Source of the DNA: Merdimmobilis hominis
GTDB taxonomy: Bacteria > Bacillota > Clostridia > Oscillospirales > Ruminococcaceae
DNA length: 64,000 nt
Assembly: GCF_021109255.1 (NCBI RefSeq)
Contig: NZ_JAJODG010000002.1
Reading direction: 5' to 3' (one strand)
A program made the translations under genes and the position numbers. This document shows, in pieces, positions 1 through 9,666 of the stretch. The notes beneath the pieces are model-generated. The model made no database searches. It was not told the DNA's origin and saw only the letters and a list, made by a program, of their open reading frames with translations. Numbering within the stretch: position 1 is the first letter of the stretch; the number at the start of each line of letters is the position of its first letter.

Positions 1-1
1 C

Positions 2-601
2 GCTGAACTGGTCGCAAAATACCCCAATAAGCTGCTGGGCTTTGCCGGCATCGACCTTTCCGATATCCCCGCTGCCGTCCGGGAGATTGAGCGCACCGCC
101 AAGGAGTTCGGCTTCAAAGGCGTTTCCATTGAGCCGGGGTACTTTGGCCTCTACACCGACGATGAGTGCCTCACCCCCATCTATGACAAGTGCCAGGAGC
201 TGGGCCTGATCGTCTCGCTGACCGACAGCATCTTTGTGGGGCCGGATATGAGCTATGCCCACCCGGTTCACATCCAGCGGATCGCCAACCGTTACCCTGA
301 TGTGATCTTCACTGTGGACCACGGCTGCTGGCCTTTTGTCCAGGAGGCGCTGGGCATGGCGTTGATCTGCCCCAATGTCTACCTGTTCCCCGATTTTTAC
401 TGCTACATCCCCAACATGCCCTTTGCGGATGAGTATGTGAAGGCGGCCAACTACTTCCTCAAGTACCGGATGTTGTTTGCCACTGGTTACCCCATCCGCT
501 CCATGATCCAGAGCATGGAGCAGTTCCGGGCCCTCCCCTTCCGGGAAGATGTGCTGGAACAGCTGCTGTCTGAAAATGCCAAGCGGATTTTGAAGCTGTA
601 A
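2..601 (+). CDS. Amidohydrolase family 2 (TIM-barrel) protein, 3' part
   Basis: The reading frame is open from base 2, so the 5' end lies outside the window; about 199 C-terminal residues are visible. The sequence has the feel of the amidohydrolase_2 family of metal-dependent TIM-barrel hydrolases and decarboxylases: GFAGIDL near the start, GFKGVSIEPG (beta strand then loop), the Y..C.ELGL.V helix, then a late VDHG strand and the usual C-terminal helix ENAKRILKL. In this family the last helix reads N.A.RLL, which matches. The substrate cannot be told from this part. A strong hairpin terminator follows the stop. Confidence 0.75.
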   Translation, partial: AELVAKYPNKLLGFAGIDLSDIPAAVREIERTAKEFGFKGVSIEPGYFGLYTDDECLTPIYDKCQELGLIVSLTDSIFVGPDMSYAHPVHIQRIANRYPDVIFTVDHGCWPFVQEALGMALICPNVYLFPDFYCYIPNMPFADEYVKAANYFLKYRMLFATGYPIRSMIQSMEQFRALPFREDVLEQLLSENAKRILKL

Positions 602-609
602 TATTTTTA

Positions 610-645
610 AACCCCCTCGCTTCGTTGGAAGCGAGGGGGTTTTCC
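610..645. terminator. Rho-independent terminator between convergent genes
   Basis: AACCCCCTCGCTTC and GAAGCGAGGGGGTT form a 14-bp perfect stem with a 4-base loop, followed by TTCCGTTTT on the plus strand. It sits between the plus-strand amidohydrolase and the minus-strand gene ending at 649, so it may serve both. Confidence 0.85.
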
Positions 646-648
646 GTT

Positions 649-1320
649 TTAAAAAGGGTAGTTTTCAAAGGTGAGCTCTCCCCTGGGGTCGAAGGCATAC
701 TGTTCTGCCTCCTCCCACTCCGGCGGGATAACCTGGAACAGGCTTTGGGCCTTGAAGTAGCCCATCCCCTGCTTCTCCTTGTCCCTGGGGGCAATCGCCA
801 AGTCCACCTCCGGCCCATACTGGGCGTACAGGAGGCAACGCAAACCCGCCACCGCCAGGATCAAATTCTCCTGGGTGGCCCGCTCCCGATGTGCAGAGTT
901 GGAGGCAAAGACCTTCGCCCCCTCCAAAAACCAGGGGAGCTCCCCATCTAAGAGCCCTGCAAAAGGGCGGAACTCCTCCCCCGTCATGGTATAGACGGTC
1001 CGGTATCCGGTGAGGCGGTAGGCCGGTTCCAGCCTTTTCAACTGGCTTCGATCCACTTTAGTGGGTTTGGGAAGGCCGCTGTCCTCCAAGATTTGCAGAA
1101 GGTTTTCTTCCACTTCAAAGGTGATGGCTTTTAAAAGGTTATACCGCTTGCGGTCGGGGAAGGGCTGGGGCCAAGGCCCGCCCAACAGGGTGCGCAGCCC
1201 GTTTTCCGCACGGGCGTACCCGTCACACTGTTCCCCAAAGGTGGTGGAGAATCCCTTTTCCACACAGTAAGATGTCGCAGGGCCGGGCCTCCACACATGG
1301 CGGAAGGGCTGATGGTACAT
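649..1320 (-). CDS. Hypothetical protein, 223 aa
   Basis: I do not recognise this protein. The start at 1320 is supported by GGGGAGG seven bases upstream. It begins 15 bases after the stop of the D-aminoacylase gene, so the two are probably one transcription unit. It has no membrane segment or signal peptide; it is rich in aromatic residues and Arg, with only two or three cysteines, near the N-terminus and in the middle. The middle part (YRTVYTMTGEEFRPFAGLLDG) looks like a folded soluble domain. A role connected with the acylase is possible from context only. Confidence 0.7.
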   Translation of the reverse strand: MYHQPFRHVWRPGPATSYCVEKGFSTTFGEQCDGYARAENGLRTLLGGPWPQPFPDRKRYNLLKAITFEVEENLLQILEDSGLPKPTKVDRSQLKRLEPAYRLTGYRTVYTMTGEEFRPFAGLLDGELPWFLEGAKVFASNSAHRERATQENLILAVAGLRCLLYAQYGPEVDLAIAPRDKEKQGMGYFKAQSLFQVIPPEWEEAEQYAFDPRGELTFENYPF

Positions 1321-1335
1321 AAATCGGCCTCCCCA

Positions 1336-2940
1336 TTAGCGGCCGCGGCGCAGCACCCGGCCGTTTTTCACTCCAGTGTACCGGCCCTGCTCCACCGCGG
1401 GCTTGCCGCCCACCAACACATAATCCAGCCCCAGGTTGGGCCGGAAGGGGTGGACATAGTCGCTCTGGGCGCGAAGCTCATCGTAGTCAAAGATGCAGAC
1501 GTCGCCCCGGGCGCCCTCTCGCAGAACGCCAATTCCTTGGATGCCGCTCATCTCAGCAGGCAAGCCGGTGATCCGGTGGATGGATTCCTCCAAGGTCATC
1601 AGCCGGTGGTCGCGGATCAGGGCAAGGCGGTTGATAAAAGTGGAGTACCCCCTGGGATGGGCGCCGCCCACCTGCTCCGGGTCGTGGCGGGAGGTGAAGT
1701 TGGACCAATCGCTGCCGCCCATGACATATGGATGAGCCAACAGACGGAGCATATCCGATTCGTTCTGGCAGAAGTAGATGCCCTGGGCCACACCGTCGTT
1801 GGCGATCAGCAGGTCATAGGAGGCGTCAAAGGGGTCTTTCCCCTCCTCCTTTGCGATCTGGGCGATGGTTTTCCCAATATATTGGGGAGTTTTTGCACAG
1901 CCCACCATCAAACAGCCTTCAAACCCGGCGGAGACCCAATGGCTTTCAAACTCCTCCCTTTCGTGGAGAACCGAATGGGTGATCGCCTGGCGGACTTTTG
2001 GATCTTTGAGGGACTCTGTCAGCTTATCGTCCCCGTCCACATGGAACTTTGGGGGGATGCAGCTGATAAAGGGGGCACTCCCCGCCAAGTAGGGGTACTG
2101 GTCCGCCCGGACCTTCACCCCGCGGGCATTGGCTTCCTCCATCACCCGGATGATCTCTTGGGAAAGCCCCTCATTTTCCGCTCCGATCACCTTGACATGG
2201 GAGATCACCACTGGGATGCCGGCCTTTTCCCCGACCCGAATGGCCTCCTCTACCGCTTCGACCACGTTGGCCCCCTCGCCGCGGATGTGGGAATCGTAGC
2301 AGCCGCCGTATTCCCCCACTACCTTGGCCAGTTCCACCAGCTCCTCCTCCCCGGCGTAGACCGAGGGGGCATACACCAGGCCGGTGGTGAAGCCGATGCA
2401 CCCTGCCTCCATCGCCTCCCGGACTAAGGCTTTCATCTCCTCCAGCTGCTCCTCTGTGGGGACGGAGGGGTCAAACCCCATCACCCGGCCCCGGATGTTG
2501 CCCTGGGGAATGAAAAAGGCCATGTTGGCCCCCAGCTCCATCTGGGAGACATGATCCAAAAAGGAAGGGATGCTGTCGCAGATGGCGTCCCATTTCTGGC
2601 ACTCCTCTTGGGAGAGTCCCACCTTGTTTTCATCCACCATGCCGGGGTAACAGGGAGCTGCGCCGGTGCCGCAGAGGCCGGTGACCTGGGTGGTCACCCC
2701 CTGTTCCAAGTAGTTATGGGCATCCAGGCCCAGGAGAATCCCCGCGTCCGAATGGTTGTGGAAATCAATAAACCCCGGGGACACCACCTTGCCTGCGGCG
2801 TCAATCACCCGGGCAGCCTCCCCAGGGAGGTTCTCCCCTACGGCGGCGATCTTTCCATCTTTTATCGCGATGTCCCCTTTGCGGCAGGGCGCCCCCGTTC
2901 CGTCCACTAGGGTGCCGTTTTGAATCAAAACATCATACAT
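1336..2940 (-). CDS. N-acyl-D-amino-acid deacylase family amidohydrolase
   Basis: This 534-residue protein has the layout of D-aminoacylases: a short N-terminal beta domain (ILIQNGT-like start, then VVSPGFIDFHNHSD) followed by a metallo TIM barrel. The family's metal ligands can be placed: HNHSD near residue 63, the cysteine in TGLCGTG, histidines in SHIRGEG and SHVKVIG, and the aspartate in GGSDWS. The C-terminus (LREGARGDVCIFD ... YVLVGG) is the usual closing beta sandwich. The family removes acyl groups from N-acyl-D-amino acids in the cytoplasm. Length is normal. The start at 2940 has CAGGAGGAAAAA upstream. Exact substrate is unknown. Confidence 0.85.
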   Translation of the reverse strand: MYDVLIQNGTLVDGTGAPCRKGDIAIKDGKIAAVGENLPGEAARVIDAAGKVVSPGFIDFHNHSDAGILLGLDAHNYLEQGVTTQVTGLCGTGAAPCYPGMVDENKVGLSQEECQKWDAICDSIPSFLDHVSQMELGANMAFFIPQGNIRGRVMGFDPSVPTEEQLEEMKALVREAMEAGCIGFTTGLVYAPSVYAGEEELVELAKVVGEYGGCYDSHIRGEGANVVEAVEEAIRVGEKAGIPVVISHVKVIGAENEGLSQEIIRVMEEANARGVKVRADQYPYLAGSAPFISCIPPKFHVDGDDKLTESLKDPKVRQAITHSVLHEREEFESHWVSAGFEGCLMVGCAKTPQYIGKTIAQIAKEEGKDPFDASYDLLIANDGVAQGIYFCQNESDMLRLLAHPYVMGGSDWSNFTSRHDPEQVGGAHPRGYSTFINRLALIRDHRLMTLEESIHRITGLPAEMSGIQGIGVLREGARGDVCIFDYDELRAQSDYVHPFRPNLGLDYVLVGGKPAVEQGRYTGVKNGRVLRRGR

Positions 2941-3025
2941 ATGGATTTTTCCTCCTGTTGTTGTCGTTCCTGCGTCAGCGCATAAAAATGGATCGCGCCA
3001 GCAGACATAAAATCAACATACCCTC

Positions 3026-3054
3026 ATTATATACCTTCCGCATGGCAGGCGCAA
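3026..3054 (-). promoter_or_regulatory. Promoter for the D-aminoacylase operon
   Basis: Read on the minus strand: TTGCGC, 17-base spacer, TATAAT, about 85 bases before the ATG at 2940. The -10 is perfect and the -35 is four of six. Confidence 0.45.
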
Positions 3055-3121
3055 TGGCGGGCTTCCCAGAGGAACAAATCCCCGGAGAAAGGGACCTTTC
3101 CCTTCGCTCTGGGGATGTTGT

Positions 3122-6063
3122 TTATTCCACCAACGTATTGGGGTCTATGGCGATCTCCATCCGGGCCTTTTTGCCATTCCAGAGGATGAATTTGTCCTTG
3201 AGGATATACTCCCGGCGGAGGACTTCATTGTAATGCCGCCAAATGTAGAATTTGTCAGATCCCAGCCAGTCGTTGGTGCGGAAGGGGCAGGGCTCCGAAC
3301 GGCCCATAATGGCCTCATAGCACTTGCTTCGGCGTAGCCAGAACTGGAGTACATCGCCCGGTTGACATAGTAGAGCTCATAGGTCTCCGGGTCACTGACG
3401 TAGACAATGGCGTCCAACTGGTCGAGAAGCTGTTCCGACAGATACCGGCGCTCCAGCACTGCCGACAGGCCGGAGGCGTTCCCCGGCTCCTCTTGATCGA
3501 TGTTGGTGAGCTGGAAAGAACCCTCCTGGGAACCGTGCTCTACCTCCCGGTAAAGGACAAACTGGTTGCGGCCATTGTTTTTGGCGGCGTAAAGAGCTTT
3601 GTCCGCCCGGCGGTATAGCTCCTCATAGCTTCTGCCGTCCTCCGGGCAGCAGGACACGCCCACGCTACAAAAGACCCCCTTATCCTGTTCAAACAGCTTG
3701 GAGACGGCGTTGCACATCTCCTTTGCTTTGCGCAAAACCAGCTCCTGAGAGGGAACATTGCGCATAAACACCAGGAATTCATCCCCGCCCAGACGGCCCA
3801 CTATGTCGCTGGAACGGAACAGCTGTGACAGAACTTTGCCCGCTTGGGAAAGCACAATATCCCCAAACATATGGCCATAGGTGTCGTTGATCTCTTTAAA
3901 ATGATCCAGATCCAGGATGAAGAACGCGTGGCTCCCCTTCTGTTCTTGGAGGATGTTGCGGATCAACGCCTCAGCGGTGCCTTTGTTATACAGCTGGGTA
4001 AGGGGATCTTTTTTGGCCTGGTATTGGAGTTCCAGTTCCCGCTGTTTTTCCCGGTTGATGTCCTTCAAGTAGGCCAGAGCCTTGATATCTCCTGAATCCG
4101 GGTCTGCCAGCAGGTGGATGGTCAGCAACATCCAAACCATCTGGTTGTCCCTATTGAGACGGCGGTGCTGGCAATGGATTTCCCGATTCCCAGCGGCGTA
4201 GGACCGGAGCAGATTCTCCCGGCAGACCACAGAGACATAATTGTCCCAGTCCTCAAAATGGACAAACCGCCGGCTGTTTGCCTCCGCAATCTCCTGGTAG
4301 GTGGAAGTTCCTTTCACGGCGAGGTAGGTCTCCCACAAGCCGGAGATTTTTTCAAACCGGTTCTTAGTCAGGTTGATCTCCCCATAGGCGTCCATGGAGG
4401 AGAGCATCGCCTGCCGGTACTGTTCTTCTTTGAGGAAGGAACGCTCCGCCTCTTTGCGGGCAGTGATATCCTCCATCACCCCAACAGCGGTCACCGGCCG
4501 GCCATCCTCCCAATGGATGGTAGTCAAAGAAATTCTGACCCAGACAAACGGCCCTTCGCCTGTATAGCGCATCAGCACTTCGCTGGAAGCGGCCTTTTCC
4601 CCCCGCTGGATGTCCTCAAACATCTCCCGGCAATCCTTTAGGGATTCCGGGGCGATCCGCCCTTCCTGGATCACACTGTCCGGGACGTTTTCCAGAGTGC
4701 TGTAATCCATCTGGTACCGCCCTTCGGTAAAGGAGATCTGCTTGGTGGGGATGTGGTAATCAAATACCAGGTTGGTGGTCTGATCCAGCGCGATGCTCAG
4801 CCGTTTTTCGCTGACCTTCAGCTTTTGTTCCATTTCATGGCGGGCGGTGATATCCATCAGCACACTGTACCCATACAGTACTCCGTCCTCCAAAATGGCC
4901 CGCTTGGTCTCCTGCACCCAGATGTGGGAGCCCCCTTTGGTGCGGAGACGGTACTCCAAAGAAAGGCTGCTCCCTTTGGCGCAGATGTCTTCCGCCGCAC
5001 GCTCCAGCTCTGACTGAACCCGGGTGCGGTCCTCCTCCCACAGAAAATCATAGAAACTCCCGCCCAAGGCGATCTCCTGGGCGGAGTAGCCCAGCATCCG
5101 GCAAAACCCTTCGGATAGGTAAATGGTCCGCAGATCCCCGCCGAAAATGCATTTCACCACACCGCCGGGGATGTTGTTGGCCAATTCCTTTAGCTCCCTG
5201 TTTTTCCCCTGTAGTTCTACGGCGGCCTGCTCCATCTCCTGATGCAGCCGGACTTGGTCACTAATGTCATAGCAGACGCTGAGGGCCACCGGCCGGCCAT
5301 CCTCCGCCTGGACCCTTTTCCCAATGTCATGGATCCAAATATACTGGCCGCCTTTGCAGAGCATCCGGTAATCCACCTCATAAAAATCACCGGAATCAAG
5401 CATTGCGGTGATCCGTTCCTTCACCTTTTCCCGATCCTGCGGGTGGATACAGTTGACTAGTAAGCCGCCAGTTGCCTGTAAAAATTCATCGCAGGTGAAC
5501 CCCAGGTAGGAGAGCATCTCCTCATTGATGTAATACAGGGGGCGTCCCTCTTCCATGTAGCCGCCTACAATCCCACCGGGGATACATCGATACAGCAGTT
5601 GTGCCGCATTGGCGCGAACCGCCTTGGTCAGCTCCGAATAGGTGCGCTCCCCAAACCGCATGGGGAAGTACTCCTCTTCCTCCTGGAGAAAGGTGGGCAC
5701 CGAGGCATGGATGGAGGCAATCTTCCCCTCCCGGCAGACGGCGGTCACCCGGATTTCCAAGGTGACCGGCTTGCCCTCATCCTCCCCACGGGAGACGGCC
5801 AGATGGGTGAAATACATGGCAAATCCACCGCCTAAGCAGGTCTCTTTCTCCCCCCAAAAGCGAAGGGTATAACCCAGGGGTTCAGCAGCAAATTCTGCCT
5901 TCAGCGCCTCTTCGGCCTCCCCGATAGTACGGACAATTTCATGTTTACCCGTACCCACCCACTGCACTTCCGGCAGCAGGTAGGACAGTGTTTTGGCTAG
6001 ATCCCTCTGTCCCAAATAAGCCTCAAAAAAACCCTTTATGGTTTCCTTTGGGGTGTTTGGCAT
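3122..6063 (-). CDS. Multi-PAS diguanylate cyclase (GGDEF), 3' frameshift
   Basis: The start at 6063 has GGAGAGGAGGAAGATCC just before ATG; a longer upstream reading has no such signal. The order is: an NTF2/SnoaL-like domain (about residues 1-125), three or four PAS domains with PAC-like ends (QVRLHQEMEQ, ITARHEMEQK, ITARKEAERS), then a GGDEF domain. The cyclase has an intact GGDEF motif near residue 757 and an RSSD inhibitory site five residues before it, so it should make cyclic di-GMP and be product-inhibited. After GGDEF comes another PAS domain. Near 3325-3340 the frame is lost: one frame ends at 3145 in unlikely sequence, while the next frame carries the natural continuation KCYEAIMGRSEPCPF to a stop at 3122. 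One indel explains this. The cyclase itself is upstream of the break. Confidence 0.85.
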
Positions 6064-6212
6064 GGATCTTCCTCCTCTCCCAGTGGACTTGCACCCCCCT
6101 GTGGCAGAATGCCCGGACTCAACCAGCCAGCAGCCCAAACAAGAGGGACGATATGGAATAATCGTACCCTGACACGCAGCGTTTGTCAAGCCGATAACAC
6201 CGTCCGTATTAC

Positions 6213-6250
6213 AAAAAGAAATGGAGCCGGAGGCAACTGCCCTGGCTCCA
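6213..6250 (-). terminator. Terminator after catalase gene
   Basis: On the minus strand TGGAGCC and GGCTCCA form a stem, followed by TTTCTTTTTG. It lies just past the catalase stop at 6258. Confidence 0.7.
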
Positions 6251-6257
6251 CCGCCTA

Positions 6258-7817
6258 TTAATTCTGTCTTTTCCCTCCCTCTTCCATCTCCTTTGCCACC
6301 GCTTTGGCAAAGTCGGAATCCGCTTTGGAGAAATACCCCAATACCATGTCCCGGATCCGTTCCTGGACGGAAACCAACTGGGCAGCGATGTTTTCCACCA
6401 GGTGCTCCCTCCCCTCAGGGGTAAGGCTGCGGTATCGCTCTCCTGCCTGGGTAAAGTCGTCTGCCCTGGGGATTTCCTCCCGCACAATGTCCCCGGAGAG
6501 GCGTATCCCCTTCCCACTGGACAAGGTGGGCTGAGGCCGCCCAGTTCCCCGGGAGCGGTTGACTGGGATCTCCCCAAAGTCCGGCCCCAAGCGGAACCGC
6601 TGGGCATCTTTGTAGATAAAGGAGCGGCCCTGGAGCATCTTATCCGCCGAGAGTTCCGCCCCTTCCAGCAGATTGGTGGGTGCAAAGGCCAGTTCCTCCA
6701 CCTGATGGAGGAAATTCTCTGGATTGCGGTCCAGGGTGAGCCGCCCCACCGGCACCAGGGGGATTTTGTCCTCTGGCCAGATCTTGGTGTCATCCAGCGG
6801 ATCGAAGGACAGGGACTCCGCCTCTTCCGGCAGAAGGAGCTGTACCCGAAGTTCATATTCCACCGGCTGCCCCTTGGCAATGGCATCATACAGGTCCTGC
6901 CCTGCGATATCCGGATTCTCCCCAGCCAGTTTCATCGCTTCTTCCTGGTTGATGAATTCCTCCCCAGCCATGGGAATCCAGTGGTATTTGACAAACCGCC
7001 GCTCCCCCGCCTCATTGCACCACACATAGGTGTTGACGCTGCTGCCACGGATATGCCGCAGGCTCTTTACCGTACCCATATCGGAGTACAACCAGGTGAT
7101 GAAATGGGTGGATTCCGGGGTTCGGGCCACAAACTCCCAAAACCGGTTGGGGTCGATGAGGCCGTTGACCGGCGAGGCGGAAAGGGCACGGATCGCCTCG
7201 GGGAACCGAATGGCATCCCGCACCAGAAACACAGGGATGTGGTTGCAGAGCAGGTCAAACACCCCGCAGCTGGTATAGAACTTGGTGGAAAACCCCCGCA
7301 CATTCCGGGAGGTATCCGGGGTGCCTTTGTTGCTCACCGCCAGGGAAAAACGGGTGGCAACCGGGGTTTTTTCCTCCGGGTTCTGTAAAAAGCACAGCTT
7401 GGTGTATTCCGCCATCGACCGGTAGGGGCGGAAATACCCAGTCGCCCCATAACCCTTGGTGTGGACCACCCGGTCCCGGGGGCGGCTGTGTACGAACTGT
7501 TCCAGTGTTTCATGAAGTACCGTGTCTTGCAGCAACACCGGGCCGGTGGGGCCAACCGTCTGGGAGTGGAGTTCCTGGGGCGCATCCCCATAGGGATCGG
7601 TCTGGGATTCCCGGCCCCGGCTCTGCACAATAGAGGGCAGAGGCGCCGCCGGCTGGGGGATTTTTGTGGCAAGCCCCTTTCCCTGCATGGGATAATATTT
7701 TTCCTCCATAATGGTTTTGGGCGCCGGCTCTTTGCGCACCTCGGCGGACTGTGCCTTGGGGGCTGGGGCTTTGGCCTGCCCGTTGTTTTCCAATTTAAAC
7801 CAACCGCTTTGTTCCAC
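6258..7817 (-). CDS. Heme catalase
   Basis: A monofunctional heme catalase of 519 residues that turns hydrogen peroxide into water and oxygen. I place the start at GTG 7817, because AAAGGAGG sits eight bases upstream and the protein then has normal clade size. Active-site residues are present: His119 in RVVHTKGYGATG, Asn192 in DLLCNHIP, and the proximal heme ligand Tyr402 in GRSFIYKDAQRFRLG with the usual Arg four residues before it. About 100 N-terminal residues precede the core, the first 50 rich in Ala, Pro and Lys. It is divergent from the fabG-hrb-perR operon, whose PerR is its likely regulator (inference). Some core positions depart from common catalases, for example SCGVFDLL. Confidence 0.93.
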   Translation of the reverse strand: MEQSGWFKLENNGQAKAPAPKAQSAEVRKEPAPKTIMEEKYYPMQGKGLATKIPQPAAPLPSIVQSRGRESQTDPYGDAPQELHSQTVGPTGPVLLQDTVLHETLEQFVHSRPRDRVVHTKGYGATGYFRPYRSMAEYTKLCFLQNPEEKTPVATRFSLAVSNKGTPDTSRNVRGFSTKFYTSCGVFDLLCNHIPVFLVRDAIRFPEAIRALSASPVNGLIDPNRFWEFVARTPESTHFITWLYSDMGTVKSLRHIRGSSVNTYVWCNEAGERRFVKYHWIPMAGEEFINQEEAMKLAGENPDIAGQDLYDAIAKGQPVEYELRVQLLLPEEAESLSFDPLDDTKIWPEDKIPLVPVGRLTLDRNPENFLHQVEELAFAPTNLLEGAELSADKMLQGRSFIYKDAQRFRLGPDFGEIPVNRSRGTGRPQPTLSSGKGIRLSGDIVREEIPRADDFTQAGERYRSLTPEGREHLVENIAAQLVSVQERIRDMVLGYFSKADSDFAKAVAKEMEEGGKRQN

Positions 7818-7968
7818 AGCTGAACCTCCTTTGTTTCCACACGCTTGTGGTGAGACCAATTTTTCGATTTCCTTCCATTTTATGCGGCTTTTTTGTCTGC
7901 CATACCCTTTTTGCCGGACGCCTTTGTCCCTCAACGGATAAAATGGAAAATAAAATATACAAAAAAGG

Positions 7969-8018
7969 TTGACATTCCCTTGCCGCTGTGGTTTAATAAA
8001 ATTAAGAATGATTCTCGT
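7969..8018 (+). promoter_or_regulatory. Promoter with PerR-box-like dyad before fabG-hrb-perR
   Basis: TTGACA (7969-7974), a 17-base spacer and TTTAAT (7992-7997) form a good promoter. Right after the -10 lies TAAGAATGATTCTCG (8003-8017) around a GAATGATTC dyad. It matches nine of fourteen fixed positions of the known PerR box TTATAATnATTATAA. PerR is encoded downstream in the same operon, so autoregulation is a fair inference. Confidence 0.6.
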
Positions 8019-8103
8019 AGATTTGTCTTGCAAACTGGAAAGGGTTTTCATAAAGCGGTCTTTTCCTGTCAAACTAAGAAATATAAAAGCAGGAGGAATG
8101 CAT

Positions 8104-8847
8104 ATGTTAAAAGGTAAGGTAGCCATTGTAACAGGAGGAACCCGTGGCATTGGTCTTGCCACCGTGGAAAAATTTTTGGAGAATCACGCTGCTGTGGCTC
8201 TGGCCGGCTCCCGGCAGGAAACCGCCAATAAAGCAGTTGCCCAGCTGCGGGAACGCTACCCAGACGCCCAGATTATGGGCATTGCCCCGGACCTGTCGGA
8301 TACCGCCGCTGTGGAAGCCGCTTTCCAACAGGTAAAAGAAGCTTTTGGCCACCTGGATATTTTGGTCAACAACGCGGGAATCTCTCAGCGGGATTCCCTC
8401 TACAACTACGATCCCGCCGATTTTGAGAAGATTATAAACCTAAATGTCAACGCCGTGTTCCGCTGCACCCAATCTGCCGCGAAAATTATGAAGGAACAAG
8501 GCGGTGGGGTAATCCTCAACACCAGCTCTATGGTCAGCCTTTATGGCCAACCCGCTGGCTGCGGCTATCCCGCTTCCAAATTTGCCGTCAACGGATTGAC
8601 CAAATCCCTTGCTCGGGAGCTGGGCAAAGACAACATCCGGGTCAACGCAGTAGCCCCCGGCGTCATCCGCACCGATATGGTCGCCGCGCTCCCGGAGGAA
8701 ATGGTCCAGCGCATTGCCTCTACCATCCCTTTGGGCCGGATGGGCGAACCTGAGGATATTGCCAATGCATTCCTGTTTTTGGCAAGTGATATGGCCAGCT
8801 ACATCACCGGCGCGGTACTGTCGGTAGATGGGGCTACCATCAGCTAA
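8104..8847 (+). CDS. SDR family oxidoreductase, FabG-like
   Basis: A 247-residue short-chain dehydrogenase. The N-terminal Rossmann motif is TGGTRGIG, the structural NNAG follows (VNNAGIS), and the catalytic set is Ser in NTSSMVS, then YPASK. The C-terminus VLSVDGATIS is typical of FabG-like 3-oxoacyl-ACP reductases, using NAD(P)H. The start is ATG 8104, seven bases after AGGAGG; the ATG at 8098 is too close to the ribosome site. It is the first gene of the perR operon. There are no other fatty-acid genes nearby, so the substrate may be a different carbonyl compound. Confidence 0.85.
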   Translation: MLKGKVAIVTGGTRGIGLATVEKFLENHAAVALAGSRQETANKAVAQLRERYPDAQIMGIAPDLSDTAAVEAAFQQVKEAFGHLDILVNNAGISQRDSLYNYDPADFEKIINLNVNAVFRCTQSAAKIMKEQGGGVILNTSSMVSLYGQPAGCGYPASKFAVNGLTKSLARELGKDNIRVNAVAPGVIRTDMVAALPEEMVQRIASTIPLGRMGEPEDIANAFLFLASDMASYITGAVLSVDGATIS

Positions 8848-8866
8848 TGGAAAGGGAGATTTGACC

Positions 8867-9628
8867 ATGGATACGAAAATTTTTCGAGATCTATCCTATG
8901 GCGTGTATATCACCACCACCTTGGATGGCCAGCGCCCCACTGGTTGTATCACCAACAGTGTGATGCAGATCACCTCTTCCCCCGCTACCTTGGCGGTCAG
9001 CGTCAACCATGACAATTTCACCAATGGCTGCATCGCCAAAACCGGCAAGTTCGCCGTCTCCATCCTGCCGGAAAACACCGATCCCGTCTTGATCGGCGCT
9101 TTCGGCTTTCAGTCCGGCAAGGACAAGGATAAATTTGCCGGGGTAGATTATGAATTGGCGGAAGGCATCCCGGTGGTGAAAGCCAGCATGGGCTATATGG
9201 TCTGCAAGGTGATCAGCACAATGGAGACCTCTACTCACACCGTTTTTCTGGGGGAGGTCATCGCCGCCGAGGTCTACGAGCGGACTGCCCCTGCTATGAC
9301 TTATGCCTATTACCATGCCGTGCTCAAAGGCAAGAGCCCCAAAAATGCCCCCACCTACCAACCCCCAGAAGAGGAATCCAAACCCAAGGCATCCTCCGGC
9401 GGTTTTGTCTGTCAGGTGTGCGGGTACGTCTACGAGGGGGAAGATCTCCCCACCGGCTTCACCTGCCCGGTCTGCGGCGTGAGCAGGGAGAATTTCAAAC
9501 CCCGCAAACCCCTCTCGAAATTTATGTGCCAGGTCTGCGGCTACGTCTATGAAGGGGAGGAGCTCCCCGCCGGCTTCACCTGCCCAGTCTGCGGCGTGGG
9601 CAGGGAGAATTTTAAACAAATCAGCTGA
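8867..9628 (+). CDS. Flavin reductase with two C-terminal rubredoxin domains (Hrb-like)
   Basis: Residues 1-160 form an FMN-binding split-barrel flavin reductase domain (DLSYGVYITTT, then PTGCITNSVMQITSSPATL). After a Pro/Lys/Ser linker come two near-identical short rubredoxin domains, each with CQVCGYVYEGE and CPVCGV, that is two CxxC pairs per domain for one iron each. The high-molecular-weight rubredoxin (Hrb) of acetogens, known to pass electrons to flavodiiron proteins, has this flavin-reductase plus rubredoxin layout but with one rubredoxin. Electron transfer in peroxide, oxygen or NO defence is therefore likely. The start has AAAGGGAG upstream. It lies 19 bases after fabG and 38 before perR. 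Confidence 0.88.
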   Translation: MDTKIFRDLSYGVYITTTLDGQRPTGCITNSVMQITSSPATLAVSVNHDNFTNGCIAKTGKFAVSILPENTDPVLIGAFGFQSGKDKDKFAGVDYELAEGIPVVKASMGYMVCKVISTMETSTHTVFLGEVIAAEVYERTAPAMTYAYYHAVLKGKSPKNAPTYQPPEEESKPKASSGGFVCQVCGYVYEGEDLPTGFTCPVCGVSRENFKPRKPLSKFMCQVCGYVYEGEELPAGFTCPVCGVGRENFKQIS

Positions 9629-9666
9629 CACATCCCCCAAAGCTGTGCTGAAAGGAGGGCAATTCC

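Noticed and set aside
5217..5399. Small minus-strand frames inside the PAS-GGDEF gene
   Set aside because: Out-of-frame shadows within a long gene with clear PAS motifs.
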